In this document: positions 33,265 through 46,570 of the stretch, piece after piece
Numbering within the stretch: the first letter of the stretch is position 1
Layout: the number at the start of each line of letters is the position of its first letter
Source of the DNA: Trematomus loennbergii
Lineage: Eukaryota; Chordata; Actinopteri; Perciformes; Nototheniidae
Direction of reading: 5' to 3'
Length of the DNA: 64,000 nt
NCBI GenBank assembly: GCA_012861695.1
Contig: JAAOOA010000580.1
Coordinates: 62,001-126,000, forward strand
Notes under the pieces: generated by a model
What the model was told of the DNA's origin: nothing
Seen by the model: the letters and a program-made list of their open reading frames with translations, nothing else
Database searches by the model: none
Translations under genes and position numbers: made by a program

Positions 33265-35427
33265 CAGTGTCGGTTCTAGAACATTTTACATGGGGTGGCA
33301 AAGGGGGGGCAAGAGGTCATGCCAGGGGCATGGGAGGGCGGACAGTACGTGGTATTTTTACTGTATATAACCTATTATTGTTAATTCATGCCCTAACACA
33401 AGTGTTCTTAATTCACAAGAGAAACCAGTGTTCAGACAAACAATCGGGTGCCCTTTGAGTCCCCCAAGCTTACTTCAACAATTTTAAATGAAAGGAAACT
33501 ACAAAATGTATTTTAAAGCATTGAATTAATGGAACAGGTTGTTTTGCATTACAATGTAAAACTAAATATATATTTTTTTTTTGTTTTAAAAAAATTGGTT
33601 GTCTTAGTAGTAGACAGACATATTTGCATGTCCTCACTAAGCATTATTACATATTAATTTAATATTAACAAATCAAATGGCCAATCATCCCAAAATGTTG
33701 CTGCTAATATAATCATATGCTTGTCAACTTTAACTGATCAAAAAGAAATTCTGAAAAATACTTGAATTATCTATGAAATTGCAATATTGACACACGTCCC
33801 TCAGTTTGTTTCAACCCCGTCACGCCATACCATTTACCCTCCTATTAAATAAAAAATAATGGATCAGTCCATGTGTGATCTGCATTGAGGGAATTACATC
33901 ACAAAAGTCTTCTGAAGAAAGATGGCAAAGAAAAGCAAGTGTCAGTTTCTTCTCTTACCTATATTTCAGTTTTTGTATTTTCAGATTAAGATTGACAAGC
34001 TCACATTTCAACTCTGTTATATAAATTAATAATAGGAAATAATTGTTTATTACAAAATAACAATAGTTTTGCAAAATATTACAATTTTGTAATGTCCTTG
34101 ACTTCCATGTGGTGCCATATCTTAGCTAAACAAGGTCTCATGGCTACTTTTTGTCAAAAACTTCAACCATGTTACATTTTTTCAAGGAAATTCCTAGTAA
34201 TTATTTATATGTTGTGCCTGAGGTGGGAAAATGTAAGTAGTCCACTACCAGATGTTATGACCAAACATTTTGGTTTCATTTTTCAAAGATGTAAAGACCC
34301 AAAAGGCACCTGATTCAGAGAATACTCAGAATTCTGCTTACTGTAAGTACAGTAAAAGTACTTAGTTATAATTAAGTACACAAATGACATCACCCATCTC
34401 TTCAGAGAGCTAAAGGTGACCTGTGCAGCAACACATTTCAATGTGTCAATACTAAGAGCTGCTAGATTGTGCTGCTGTAATGGAATATGCAAGGAATAAG
34501 AACATACCATGTGTTCCAGCTGGAGTCTCATCTGCCTCCTGATCCCTGCCTCTGTCCCTCTTTCTGACACTTCATCTGTATTCCTCACATACATGTCTTC
34601 TTCTTCACTAATGTCTTCATCTCCTCCTGGCTTCCTCCTGCTCTGACCCTCCTGGTCTCTTCAGTGAACTCTCTTTCCTTTTCCTCTTTCTGTTCATCCT
34701 GATCACTTCTCAGATATGTATTTGTGTTGTTGTTGAATCACTCCAGCTACTCTGGCCTGCAAGAGTCTACTTGTGAAAAGCACCGGTACAAATGCTTGTA
34801 TAACTTTACACGTTAGGGCCATGTAGCTAATAAGTAGCATATCATAATATAACATCAGAAAGTATTTATCAAACGCACACAGGCAGCTGTGTTTAGATCC
34901 AGTTTTTACGGTAAAGGATGTATCCTGGTTTCATTGATCTGGCCTCATTGCTGTGATGTGTAGTTTACGTGGATTTAATAGTACCGCATAGTTTAGCAAA
35001 GTGATCGATCTCCCAGCTAGCGCTGTCTGTGTAGTATTTGTAACGTAACGTCCCAAACAGCGACTGTCTTTAAACGCTATCAATTCAAACGGCTGCGTTT
35101 TATTAATATTTAGTTTCAAGCTCTCGTCCTTAGTAAAAACAAACTAGTGGAAGGGGAAATGCTCCCAGGGGAAGCTGATCCACCCTAGGTGCTGGGACAG
35201 CTCGCTCCCTCTCTGCAGCTCTGTGAGCCGCGGTCTGTGCGAACGCCGCTCCGCAGTTTAATGCAGGGCCGTAGCTAAGTTTTTAACAGGCCGAAAATTA
35301 TATTTAAAATTATTCACTTTTAACTAATGTAATGCTTGTTTCGTTGCTTGAGAAGCTTGTGGAAATAGTGTAGGTTTGTTTTAGTACAGTTTTAGGGAAA
35401 CAAAAGTTAGGGGGGCAGCTTGGGGGG
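33265..35427. mobile_element. hAT-like element B, copy 3
   Basis: Left end CAGTGTCGGTTCTAG at 33265. It lacks the Gypsy, 15137-type and hAT insertions and so shows their empty sites (34217, about 35029 and 35262). The right end is lost: a G run fuses it directly to the CTTTTATATAG sequence preceding E. Confidence 0.6.
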
Positions 35428-36851
35428 GCTTTTATATAGAAACAAATCCTTATCCTGTGCATTCACACTAAATATGAACCTGCAAACTTTACATGTCCTC
35501 TTTAATTGACACCAAAATGATGATTTGTGGTTGAAACCTTCTTTTAAATCTTTTCTTTTTACCCTCCAACAGATGTGAGAAATGAACGCACACGCTATTT
35601 TTGTTTGTTTATATCACAGTCTGTTCTTCTTCTCTGTCTTCCGGTTGTTGCCTCTTTTGAATGATGAATACACACTACCGCCGCCTGCTGGTAAGGAGAG
35701 TTATTGCCACTCACGCATGCGCAGTTCTTACGTGCTCGGCTGAAGTCTTTGCGGTGTGTTTCCAGTGCGACACATGGCCAAGACGCAGGAGAACACGGCG
35801 ACGCAACAGTCGACTTTGTGCCGAGTTCTCTGGTGACTGCTTGGTGTGTCAGGGCCTTTAGAGTCCATCGAGGTGAGTTCCTCCGAGGAGACGTCCCCCG
35901 CTGTGTCCCCTTCCCAGGATCCCCCCCCACAGGACCCCATCACAGAGACACCCCTACCTAACGTGATTCACTCCCTTCCCCCCCCTCCTCATCTCCTTCC
36001 CTCCTCTCCTCTCAGAGGACCCTCAGACCTCCACAGACCCCCTCCCTCTCCTCCCTGAAGACCCAGCTAACATAGCTCTGTTTGTGGACGTTTCTCAGAG
36101 CGCTGACCTCCTGACCGTCCTTCCACATGTGGACGCCTCTGCCTCCCCCCCTCCAGAGTTTCCTCACCCTTTCTCCACAGCAGCCCCCACCCTAAAGGTC
36201 CCTCTAAGCACCGCCCTCACCGGGGTCCCTGTTTGCGTCACGTTCCAGTTCTACACCCAGAACCAGAACCAGAACCCAGAGGAGACAGCAAGTGATCCAG
36301 ACTAAGTGAAGTGTTTTGGCCGTGCTGCTTTCTGACAGAGGATCTGTGAGGGTCTGAACGTATCTCTGATTTAAAATAAAATACATCTTTGCGGTCTGGT
36401 TATTATGTACTTTATAACTCTATCATCTTTATTTTCCATTTCATTGTATTTTTAACGACTTTTTTTATTGTTTTAATCTATTTTATTTTCACATTTATGT
36501 CAATTGCTTGTCAAAGCCTTTGAAGTGTATCAGAGGAGCTCTAAAAGGTGCTATATCATTGTTTTAAATGTGATAACTGGTCATAATTTTATCGTTATTT
36601 TGACTTTACTTCTTTTATTCTACCTATTTCTATTATTAAGATTTAATCATTTATTTAATCATCATTTTTTATTCACTGTATTTTCACTTAAATGTTGTGT
36701 ATTATGACTTTTATTAGTTTTATTTTCAACTTTTACCACTTTGTAGCATCCTCGTGTTTGTCAATTGGTCGTCAAACACAGATTCATAAAATGTTTTTGT
36801 TATATCATCAGTGTTATTTTCTATTTCACAATAATTGTCGTTGATCATTAT
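35428..36851 (+). other. E cassette copy 4 with truncated MITE, and AT-rich DNA
   Basis: After the acceptor-like CCCTCCAACAG at about 35572, the E start is replaced by the right half of the Harbinger-type MITE found complete at 55517-56131 (here about 35577-35868). The E donor GTGAGT follows at about 35873. The ordered VDVS...LLTVLPHVDAS stretch continues to 36305. AT-rich DNA follows. Confidence 0.4.
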
Positions 36852-37529
36852 CCAATCCAATCCACTTTATTTCTACTGTATAGCACATTTAAAAACAACA
36901 GAGTTGAACAAAGTGCTGTACATCAACAACTGTATAAAAACATAGCATAAATACATGAAAAACAGACAGAACATGAAACAAATGTAAAACACGAGACACT
37001 GAAACCAGATCAGAAGCCACCGACTGAGAAACTCTCCGACATGACGTACAAACAATACAAAACACTAGTAAGGTAAAACCCAAATGTAAAAGCACAAGTT
37101 TCACCTGGTCTGCAAATGCCAGGGAAAAGAAGTGGGTTTTTAAACGAGATTTAAAACAGGCAGAGTTGGAGCAAGTCTAACCTGGAGGGGCAATTCGTTC
37201 CATAAAGTTGGATTCTTCTATAGGTGGACTATGCAGATGCATAGGGCCCCCGCGGCCACTAGGGGGCCCCAAGCTGAAAGTAATTTCTTTTTTTTCTTTT
37301 CTTTTTTTCATCCAAAAAACAAAAAAGTATAATTCATACACACAAAGATGAACACAATTAGTAGAAGCGGGAAGCTGAAGAAGCTTATGGAAAGTAGCCC
37401 TCTCGTGCATCATCCTAATACAACATCGGCATTATTGCGTCAAAAACGTATAGAAATGAAGGAGTACAAAGAAATAAAGAAAACAGGAGAAAAATTAAAT
37501 AAAAGTTAGGGCAGGAAAACAATAAATGT

Positions 37530-37561
<32 letters not shown>

Positions 37562-39010
37562 TATATATATACGAAACTAGATATAGGGTCCCCTTGCATC
37601 ATTTTAAAGCACGGCTGGATGAAATGTTATTGGATACCTGTCATTGTGAATGTATACCCCTGTAATTATGTTGTGATGTCCTTTTGTTTTCTGTTGTTTT
37701 TATGTGTAACCAATGTACCGCAGGTCTCCCTTGAAAAAGAGATCGTTCATCTCAATGGGATTTTCACCTGGTTAAATAAAGGCTAAGAAAGAAAGAAAGG
37801 TTAATTTTCGCACATGTCAATAACAGTTTCAACTATCTTTTTTTGGAAATGAAAATACTATATATAATATATACATATCATATGTACACATGTACTTGGC
37901 AAATGAATAATAATAATAATATAATAATTGCATATAAACATTGTGAACACTTATTTTCAGTGACTTTTTTTACATTCATATGTTCACGCTGTGGTCTGGA
38001 ACTGCTTTTGAATGTTATTAGGCATTTTGTTATGGAAAATGGTTGTGCATAATCAGTACTGTTTTAAGCTGTACTATGTCAACACATTTTAATAGATTGA
38101 GTTTTTTAAATATGGGAGTTGTGTGTTCATATTTACCAACACCACAGACTATTCGTAGTACTTCTTTTTGGGATGTTATTATTTTTTGTAGATTTGTTGA
38201 GTACGTGTTTCCCATATTTCGGAGCAGTAGTAAAGGTAAGGGAGAAATAGACTGTTATAAAGAGTATCTTTTCTTCAAGAATGTTCTTAGTATGATACAA
38301 AATACCTATTGTTTTTGACAGTTTAGTCTGTACATAATTTAATGGTGCTTCCAATTGAGTCTTTCGTCAACAAGCAGTCCTAAAAATGTACATGCACCAA
38401 CTTTTTCTATCTCGGTATTGCAAATCCGAATAATGCAGTCATTTCTACTCTCAGACTTTGTATTGAATAACATGTTATTTGTTTTGGCCACATTAAGGGA
38501 TCATTTATTAACTGCAAACCAGTTACATAGTATTTCTAATTCTGCATTCACAATTTTAACAAGATCGCCAAGATTATGATGGGAGCAGAGAATTCAAAGT
38601 TCAGGTTCAGTCTCAATATATTTGGGGAGAATTAAAAATGAGCCGTCTTTATTTGTAGACAGCCAAGCCTCCTCCTGTGTTTCGGTGAAGCATTACTGTA
38701 TATGCTTAAAAATCCAATGTAGGATATAAACACGACTAAACTGCAATGATAGCAAAGCTGTGGCTTGTGTTTTTGGGGTAATAAAGCCCAAATCATCGTA
38801 ATATGTTCACGCCTGCCTGTCCTTGTAAGGAGGCGTGCAGCAGCATTCTGGACCAGCTGTAGGCGAGACAGGGAAGCCTTGCTTACTCCAATGTACAGAG
38901 CGTTGCAGTAATCCAGTTTAGTGGATATAAAACAATGTATTACTTTCTCAAAGTCATTCAAAGAAAGGAAAGGCTTGACCTTTGCTAAAATTCTTTATGA
39001 CTTGTTTTAT
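36852..39010 (-). mobile_element. L2-type LINE fragment, unit 4, with X
   Basis: The 3' part is at 36852-37205 and the 5' part at about 38797-39010. They are separated by X, whose right end has been lost together with the middle of the L2 coding segment. Confidence 0.75.
37206..38796. mobile_element. Composite insertion X in unit 4 (right end deleted)
   Basis: The left end matches 2240 on. An expanded (AT)n run lies at about 37532-37572. The minus-strand LINE RT remnant is at about 37970-38580. X stops at AAATCATCG and joins the L2 sequence directly, removing about 300 bp of X and part of L2. Confidence 0.6.
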
Positions 39011-40390
39011 TTTACACCACTTTTAACATCCTAATTGTTGTTGTTTGTCAAACACAAGTCTAAATATCCGACTCCACTTGGCTTCACATTTATTAAGTTT
39101 CCTTAAATCTGTGTTTTATTCGTTATAAATGTTGCTAATGATGGAGCTTTATATGAGCGTCTGAAAACGTAATCTGATTAAATGTCATTATCTTTGTCAA
39201 TAAATCGTTCCGAGGAGAACACAGTAGTAAACATGATCTTCGTAAAATTCTGTATTTTATTGGGTGTTTGTATTAATTAATACAAGTTCATTATTAACTA
39301 AGGAAAAAGGCAAGACCAGGAACATATCTCCATAGCAACAAGACATTTTCTCTGCTGGTCTGAGAGATTTAGCACATTGAAACGCCCGATCAGTGATTCC
39401 TTTTTAATCTGGAAGGTAAGAATTCTGTTCTTTTCTATGAAGTCTGAGCACTTTGATTACAGCGAGGTGTCTGAGGGCTGGGAAAATAGGCTTGTGAGAT
39501 TAGAGCGAAGTGTTTGGTTAAGATGGGGAGTGACGCCCCCGATCACTTATTGAGAGGAGAGAGAGTAGTAACATGGAAATAGTAAATGAATGAGTAAAGA
39601 CGGTCTTCCTGGTTGAACTTGCGCTGAGCTTCATTTAGTCTCAGATCACTTCCACATGTTCTCCATCAGCTTCGTATGGCACCTTGGACATAACACAAAA
39701 GAACATCCTTTTTGTTTTTGAAAGACAAACCTTTATTAATTATCCAAACATTTAATTTGATCACACATCCCATCAGTAAAGTCTGTTCAATGATTTCATG
39801 ATCAGTCTCACTTTATCCACACCATACATGTGTTTCATCTCTGCTATTTCAAACAGAATCACACATGATTTCCTATTGATTATGATCATGACAGTAAGTA
39901 ATATCATTTTAAATAAACATTGTATGATGAAATAAGTGTTATAACCATCTGGGAACTCATTTGTTAGTTAATTTGGGCAACAATAATATTTAATCCGTCA
40001 ATAAATGTCTCTATTGTTTTAGAAAGTGGCCAGAATAAAATGTGTACAATAAAAAGAAGCTCTGCTGCTTTCTCTCTGAAGACTCGTGCATTACAAGAGA
40101 AACAACAACATGAATCAAAAGAAATATCCAACACATATTTAGAGCAAAGTTTACATATCAGTTCAGGTGAACAAGGATCCTCCTGAGCAGTGACAGCCTC
40201 CATGGCTACACAGACCAGGAAGGAGCCGGAAGAAAGTCCAATATTTACAGAACAACTCATGAGAAGATGTTGAAGCCACCCATCATGTTTGATTGACAGC
40301 TGATCTCTGCACAGTGAAGACATGGACAATCAGCTCTGATGGTCACACGGTGAGTTTAAGAAGTAGAAGAGTTCCTCCAATGACTTCAGG
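39011..40390 (-). other. Conserved non-coding block and TRIM copy 4 3' UTR
   Basis: Matches 4561-6104. It lacks the CAA repeat segment (deletion near 39875). No gene recognised. Confidence 0.5.
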
Positions 40391-42044
40391 CTATTTGAGT
40401 TTACAAAACTCAGCAGTGGCTCCATAAGAATAAAGCCGAACTCCAGCATGTAGCGGCTGAGTGAATGTGGTCTGGACTCTGTGGAGGAGAGTCATGGTTT
40501 CAGAGACGCTGTAGAAGGACAGAACACCTGCTCTGTGATCCAGGTACACTCCTACTCTGGAGGACTGAGGACCTGAGACGGGAGTGCTGATACTGTTGTA
40601 ACGAAATGAATAACTGTTTTGGTTACAAACTAAGGACCAAGATTTGTCATTGTCTCCAAATACACTTTCAGTCCCTGCTCTGCTGATATTCTTGTATGCG
40701 ACTGCTACATAAATCCTCCCTCTCCACTCCACCTCCCAGTAACAACGTCCAGTCAGACTCTCTCTACTCAGGACCTGACGATAATTACAGTGAATCTGTC
40801 TGGGTGACTAGAATAAGACTGAGTTGTCCCATGAATGTTGCTTTTCTGCTCCCCTCAGATAATACCAGATGTGTGTGCTGTGTTTGGATCCAGAGTGATC
40901 TCCTGTGAATATTGTAAGAACCCAGCTCTGGTGGTGGGCTCTGCTGCTGACAGTAAAACATCCACTTCAGTCGGTGAGACGTTTGTCCATTCCTCTCTCA
41001 GGACGTCCTGTAGTTTGTCTCTGACTGCTGACAGGGCCGCCGTCACGTCCTCAAAGTAGCTCAGAGGACGGATGTTGATGCTGGATGAGTGTGTAGGTTC
41101 ACTGAGGGCTGACAGTGAGGGGTAGCTGTGCAGAAACTGGTTGTGATCCTCTGTGTGAGACAGCAGCTTCAGCTCAGCGTCTCTCCTCTTCAGCTCAGAG
41201 ATCTCCTGCTCCAGCTTCTCCTGAAGCTCTTTGACTCGACTCACTTCTCTCTTTCTGCTGGGATCTGACCTGCTGCTTCACATCAGAGCTTCTTTTCTCC
41301 ATGAGACGGATCAGCTCAGTGAACATCTTCTCACTGTCCTCCACTGCTTTATCAGCAGAGCCATTGACGGCCTCCACCTCCTGCTGAAGCAGCTTCACCT
41401 CCTTCTCTCCGTCCTGGATTCTCTGCTGGATGTTTAGTCGACTCCCCTCCAGCTCTCTCTGCCTCTCAGTCCTCTCTGCTGCAGCTGACACCGTGTCGTG
41501 GCCTTTGTGTTCGTCCACAGAGCAGAGATAACAGATACACTGCTGATCAGTGCGGCAGAACAGCTTCATCACCTCGTCGTGACGAGAGCAGATGTTCTCC
41601 TGGAGCTTCTTGGAGGGCTCCACCAGCTTGTGTTTTTTAAAGACAGTAATTCATAATGACTGGAGGTGTTTGTCACAGTAAGAGGCCAACACACCAGACA
41701 GGACTTACAGGCTCTCAGTTTCCTCCCAGTGCAGACATCACAGGCCACATCTTCAGCTCCAGCATAGCAGAGATCAGCAGGAGCAGGTGGGGGTCCAGTC
41801 TTCTTCAGCTCCTCCACTAAAGCTGCTAACATGGTGTTTTCAGCAGGACAGGCCTCGGTGTGAAGCTCTGCCTACACTGAGGGCAGCTGTGGATCTTCTT
41901 CTCATCCTCTCCGTCCCAGAAGCCTTTAATACACTTCATGCAGTAGCTGTGTCCACAGGATAGTCGTCACCGGATCCTTCAGTAGATCCAGACAGATGAA
42001 CAAGATAACATTTCCCGGTCCAGCTGAACTCCTTTCTGCGCCAT
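40391..42044 (-). pseudogene. TRIM copy 4, disrupted
   Basis: Start codon at 42044. RING, B-boxes, coiled coil and PRY/SPRY are all present. The B-box2/coiled-coil part is open over 41623-41195 and 41244-40855. Breaks include 1-nt changes near 41996, 41963, 41836 and 41255, the B-box1-to-B-box2 region near 41645-41690, and SPRY near 40865 and 40710. The terminal SPRY frame 40732-40391 is open and ends EFCKLK. Predicted E3 ligase family as for copy 2. Confidence 0.85.
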
Positions 42045-42506
42045 TTCACCTCTCAGTAGCAGCGGTGTGTGAGTTTCACTTCCTGAGAGCTGAAACTATG
42101 TGAGCTGTTATCTGAACAGCATGTGTGTGCGCAGTGAATGTGGCCTATCAGCTCTTGTTCTTTACCCACATGTTGGTTACACCCCTCCTCCTCAGTGTGG
42201 ATCTGAAGGGGAGGAACCAGGAAGTACAGAGTGGAGCTGGCTGTGTCTGAGAGCAGGAAGAAGAGGAGGGCTTATCAAACTCTGAGTCATTCCAGGAGGA
42301 GCAGCGCTCAGACTCTGACCCACACAGAGCCTCGGTTACAACCTGCTCTTCATTTGAAAAGAGCTTTTAGTTGTAAAATAAGTTGGTAAACTTACAAAAT
42401 CTGAAGGGGTTAAATACTTGTTTCCTCCACTGTAAATGTATAGCCTCAATGTCCTGAGATAGCTGATTGATTTAATAGTTGGATGTACAGAAAGTCGTTT
42501 TTTACT
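42045..42506 (-). promoter_or_regulatory. 5' flank of TRIM copy 4
   Basis: Conserved TRIM upstream sequence. In this unit E begins only about 0.8 kb from the TRIM ATG, on the opposite strand, which shows the head-to-head layout best. Confidence 0.5.
42072..42083 (-). promoter_or_regulatory. ISRE/EICE-like site, TRIM copy 4
   Basis: GGAAGTGAAACT on the coding strand, in the conserved position. Confidence 0.5.
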
Positions 42507-42530
42507 GTAGTAGTAGTAGTAGTAGTAGTT

Positions 42531-42571
<41 letters not shown>

Positions 42572-42572
42572 T

Positions 42573-42625
<53 letters not shown>

Positions 42626-42656
42626 TGTAGTAGTAGTAGTAGTAGTAGTAGTAGTT

Positions 42657-42703
<47 letters not shown>

Positions 42704-42712
42704 TGTAGTATT
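42507..42712. repeat. (AGT)n microsatellite, unit 5
   Basis: About 205 bp of AGT with TGT interruptions, then a TG run and a G homopolymer. Confidence 0.97.
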
Positions 42713-42865
42713 GTGTGTGTGTGGGGGGGGGGGGGCTTTTATATAGAAACAAATCCTTATCCTGTGCATTCACACTAAATATGAACCTGCAAACTATACA
42801 CGTCCTCTTTAATTGACACCAACATGATGATTTGTGGTTGAAACCTTCTTTTTAAATCTTTTCTT

Positions 42866-43893
42866 TTTACCCTCCATCAGATGTGTCTCAATGGAGAGTC
42901 CATGGAGGTGAGTTCCCCCGCTGTGTCCCCTTCCCAGGATCCCCCCCCAGGACCCATCACAGAGACACCCCTACCTAACGTGATCCAGGAAACTGAACCT
43001 CCTTCTTCACTCCCTTCCTCCCCTCCTCATCTCCTTCCCTCCTCTCCTCTCAGAGGACCCTCAGACCTCCACAGACCCCCTCCCTCTCCTCCCTGAAGAC
43101 CCAGCTAACATAGCTCTGTTTGTGGACGTTTCTCAGAGCGCTGACCTCCTGACCGTCCTTCCACATGTGGACGCCTCTAACTCCCCCCCTCCAGAGTTTC
43201 CTCACCCTTTCTCCACAGCAGCCCCCACCCTAAAGGTCCCTCTAAGCACCGCCCTCATCGGGGTCCCTGTTTGCGTCACGTTCCAGTTCTACACCCCAGA
43301 ACCAGAACCAGAACCCAGAGGAGACAGCAAGTGATCCAAAGAGACGAAGTGAAGTGTTTTGGCCGTGCTGCTCTCTGACAGAGGATCTGTGAGGGTCTGA
43401 ACGTATCTCTGATTTTAAATAAAATACATCTTTGCGGTCTGGTTATTATGTACTTCATAACTCTATCATCTTTATTTTCCATTTCATTGTATTTTTTAAC
43501 GACTTTTTTATTTTTTAAATCTATTTTATTTCACATTTTTGTCAATTGCTTGTCAAAGCCTTTGAAGTGTATCAGAGGAGCTCTAAAAGGCGCTATATCA
43601 TTGTTTTAAATGTGATAACTGGTCATAATTGTATCGTTATTTTTACTTTACTTCCTTTATTCTACCTATTTCTATTATTAAGATTTAATCATTTATTTAA
43701 TCATAATTTTTAATTCACTGTATTTTCACTTAAATGTTGTTTATTATGACTTTTATTAGTTTTATTTTCAACATTTTACCACTTTGTAGCATCCTCGTGT
43801 TTGTCAATTGGTCATCAAACACAGATTCATAAAATGTTTTTGTTATATCATCAGTGTTATTTTCTATTTCCCAATAATTGTCGTTGATCATTA
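42866..43893 (+). other. E cassette copy 5 and AT-rich downstream DNA
   Basis: Mini-exon ATG at 42881, donor-like GTGAGT at 42908. The frame breaks at about 42950, where the CCCCCCCAGG run is short. The ordered C-terminal stretch is open from 43122 to 43334, with DVSQSADLLTVLPHVDAS and VCVTFQFYTPEPEPEP. AATAAA lies near 43420. Confidence 0.4.
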
Positions 43894-46570
43894 TCCAATC
43901 CAATCCACTTTATTTCTATAGCACATTTAAAAACAACAGAGTTGAACAAAGTGCTGTACATCAACAACTGTATAAAAACATAGCATGAATACATGAAAAA
44001 GACAGGACATGAAACAAATGTAAAACACGAGACACTGAAACCAGATCAGAAGCCACAGACTGACAAACTCTCCGACATGACGTACAAACAATACAAAACA
44101 CTAGTAAGGTAAAACCCAAATGTAAAAGCACAAGTTTCACCTGGTCTGCAAATGCCAGGGAAAAGAAGTGGGTTTTTAAACGAGATTTAAAAACAGGCAG
44201 AGTTGGAGCAAGTCTAACCTGGAGGGACAATTCGTTCCATAATGTTGGTTTCTTCCTATAGGTGGACTATGCAGATGCATAGGGCCCCCGCGGCCACTAG
44301 GGGGCCCCCAAGCTGAAAGTAATTTCTTTTTTTTCTTTTCTTTTTTCATCCAAAAAACAAAAAAAGTAAATTCATACACACAAAGATGAACACAATTAGT
44401 AGAAGCGGGAGGGCTGAAGAATAGCTTATGGAAAGTAGCCCTCTCGTGCATCATCCTAATACAACATCGGCATTATTGCGTCAAAAACGTATAGAAATGA
44501 AGGAGTACAAAGAAATAAAGAAAACAGGAGAAAAAATTAAATAAAAGTTAGGGCAGGAAAACAATAAATGTTGTATATATATATATATATACGAAAACTA
44601 GATATAGGGTCCCCTTGCATCATTTTAAAGCACGGCTGGATGAAATGTTATTGGATACCTGTCATTGTGAATAGGTTGCTAATTTATACCCCTGTAATTA
44701 TGTTGTGATGTCCTTTTTGTTTTCTGTTGTTTTATGTGTAACCAATGTACCGCAGGTCTCCCTTGAAAAAGAGATCGTTCATCTCAATGGGATTTTACAC
44801 CTGGTTAAATAAAGGCTAAAGAAAGAAAGAAAGGGTAATTTTCTGCACATGTCAATAGCAGTTTCAACTATCTTTTTTTGGAAATGAAAATACTATATAT
44901 AAATATATACATATCATATGTACACATGTACTTGGCAAATGAATAATAATAATAATATATGCATAATTGCATATAAACATTGTGAACACTTATTTTCAAG
45001 TGACTTTTTTTACATTCATATGTTCACGCTGTGGTTTGGAACTGCTTTTGAATGTTATTAGGCATTTTGTTATGGAAAATGTTGTGCATAATCAGTACTG
45101 TTTTAAGCTGTACTATGTCAACACATTTTAATAGATTGAGTTTTTTTAAATATGGGAGTTGTGTGTTCATATTTACCAACACCACAGACTATTCGTAATA
45201 CTTCTTTTTGGGATGTTATTATTTTTTGTAGATTTGTTGAGTACGTGTTTCCCCATATTTCGGAGCAGTAGTAAAGGTAAGGAGAAATAGACTGTTATAA
45301 AGAGTATCTTTTCTTCAAGAATGTTCTTAGTATGATACAAAATACCTATTGTTTTTGACAGTTTAGTCTGTACATAATTTATATTGTGCTTCCAATTGAG
45401 TCTTTCGTCAACAAGCAGTCCTAAAAATGTACATGCACCAACTTTTTCTATCTCGGTATTGCAAATCCGTATAATGCAGTCATTTCTACTCTCAGACTTT
45501 GTATTGAATAACATGTTATTTGTTTTGGCCACATTAAGGGATCATTTATTAACTGCAAACCAGTTACATAGTAATTCTAATTCTGCATTCACAATTTTAA
45601 CAAGATCGCCAAGATTATGATGGGAGCAGAGAATTAAAAGTTTAGGTTCAGTCTCAATATATTTGGGGAGAATTCAAATGAGCCGTCTTTATTTGTAGAC
45701 AGCCAAGCCCCCTCTGTGTTCGGTGAAGCATTATATGCTTAAAAATCCAATGTAGGATATAAACACGACTAAACTGCAATGATAGCAAAGCTGTGGCTTG
45801 TGTTTTTGGGGTAATAAAGCCCAAATCATCGTTGGGCTGTCAGCCAATGAGTGACGTCTGAGGAAGATGAAAAATGTAAATTATACATTGTTGAGAAAAT
45901 GCTGCACCTCTTGCATTTATTGACGAAGAGGAGCCTTATTGTTTCCTTTTTAATATCATTTTTTGTAAGTTTCAATTGCTTGGTTTTCGTGAAATTAGCC
46001 TGTTTTCCTATTAAAGTGTAACAGATTGATGCATCTCCACTGATCATTAAAGGCTTCGGAATCCCCCCATTGTAGTTAAAAAAACTGTAAAAACTAGGGC
46101 CCCCAAAAAGCTAGAAACGGCCCTGAGCTGCAACAGCAAAGGCTCTGTCTCCTCGCTGCTCTAACCGTGATTTAGGGACGACCAGAAGGAGTCTGTCAGC
46201 AGACCTCAGTGACCGTGTGGGTGTGTATGGTTTTAAAAGATCTGCCAGGTACGGTGGGGCTAAACCATTTATTTTATCGCAAACAATAACATTTTAAATT
46301 GTATTCTAAAAGTGACTGGTAGCGAATGTAAAGAGGCGAGTACAGGCGTAATATGTTCACGCCTGCCTGTCCTTGTAAGGAGGCGTGCAGCAGCATTCTG
46401 GACCAGCTGTAGGCGAGACAGGGAAGCCTTGCTTACTCCAATGTACAGAGCGTTGCAGTAATCCAGTTTAGTGGATATAAAACAATGTATTACTTTCTCA
46501 AAGTCATTCAAAGAAAGGAAAGGCTTGACCTTTGCTAAAATTCTTTATGACTTGTTTTATTTTACACCAC
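43894..46570 (-). mobile_element. L2-type LINE fragment, unit 5, split by X
   Basis: 3' part at 43894-44240 and RT C-terminal part at 46511-46269, with the same layout as unit 1. Tail is CCAATCCAATCC at 43894. Confidence 0.8.
44241..46127. mobile_element. Composite insertion X in unit 5 (full)
   Basis: Full-length counterpart of 2240-4130. A minus-strand LINE RT remnant is open over 45532-45173 (119 codons, with FLGLLVDERLNWKHNI). This is the best preserved of the three. The plus-strand LINE 3' piece is at about 44600-44835. Confidence 0.65.

Noticed and set aside
35577..35868. Small gene starting MAKTQEN in the truncated MITE of unit 4
   Set aside because: The sequence is the right half of the Harbinger-type MITE, and the frame differs in the complete copy at 56050.
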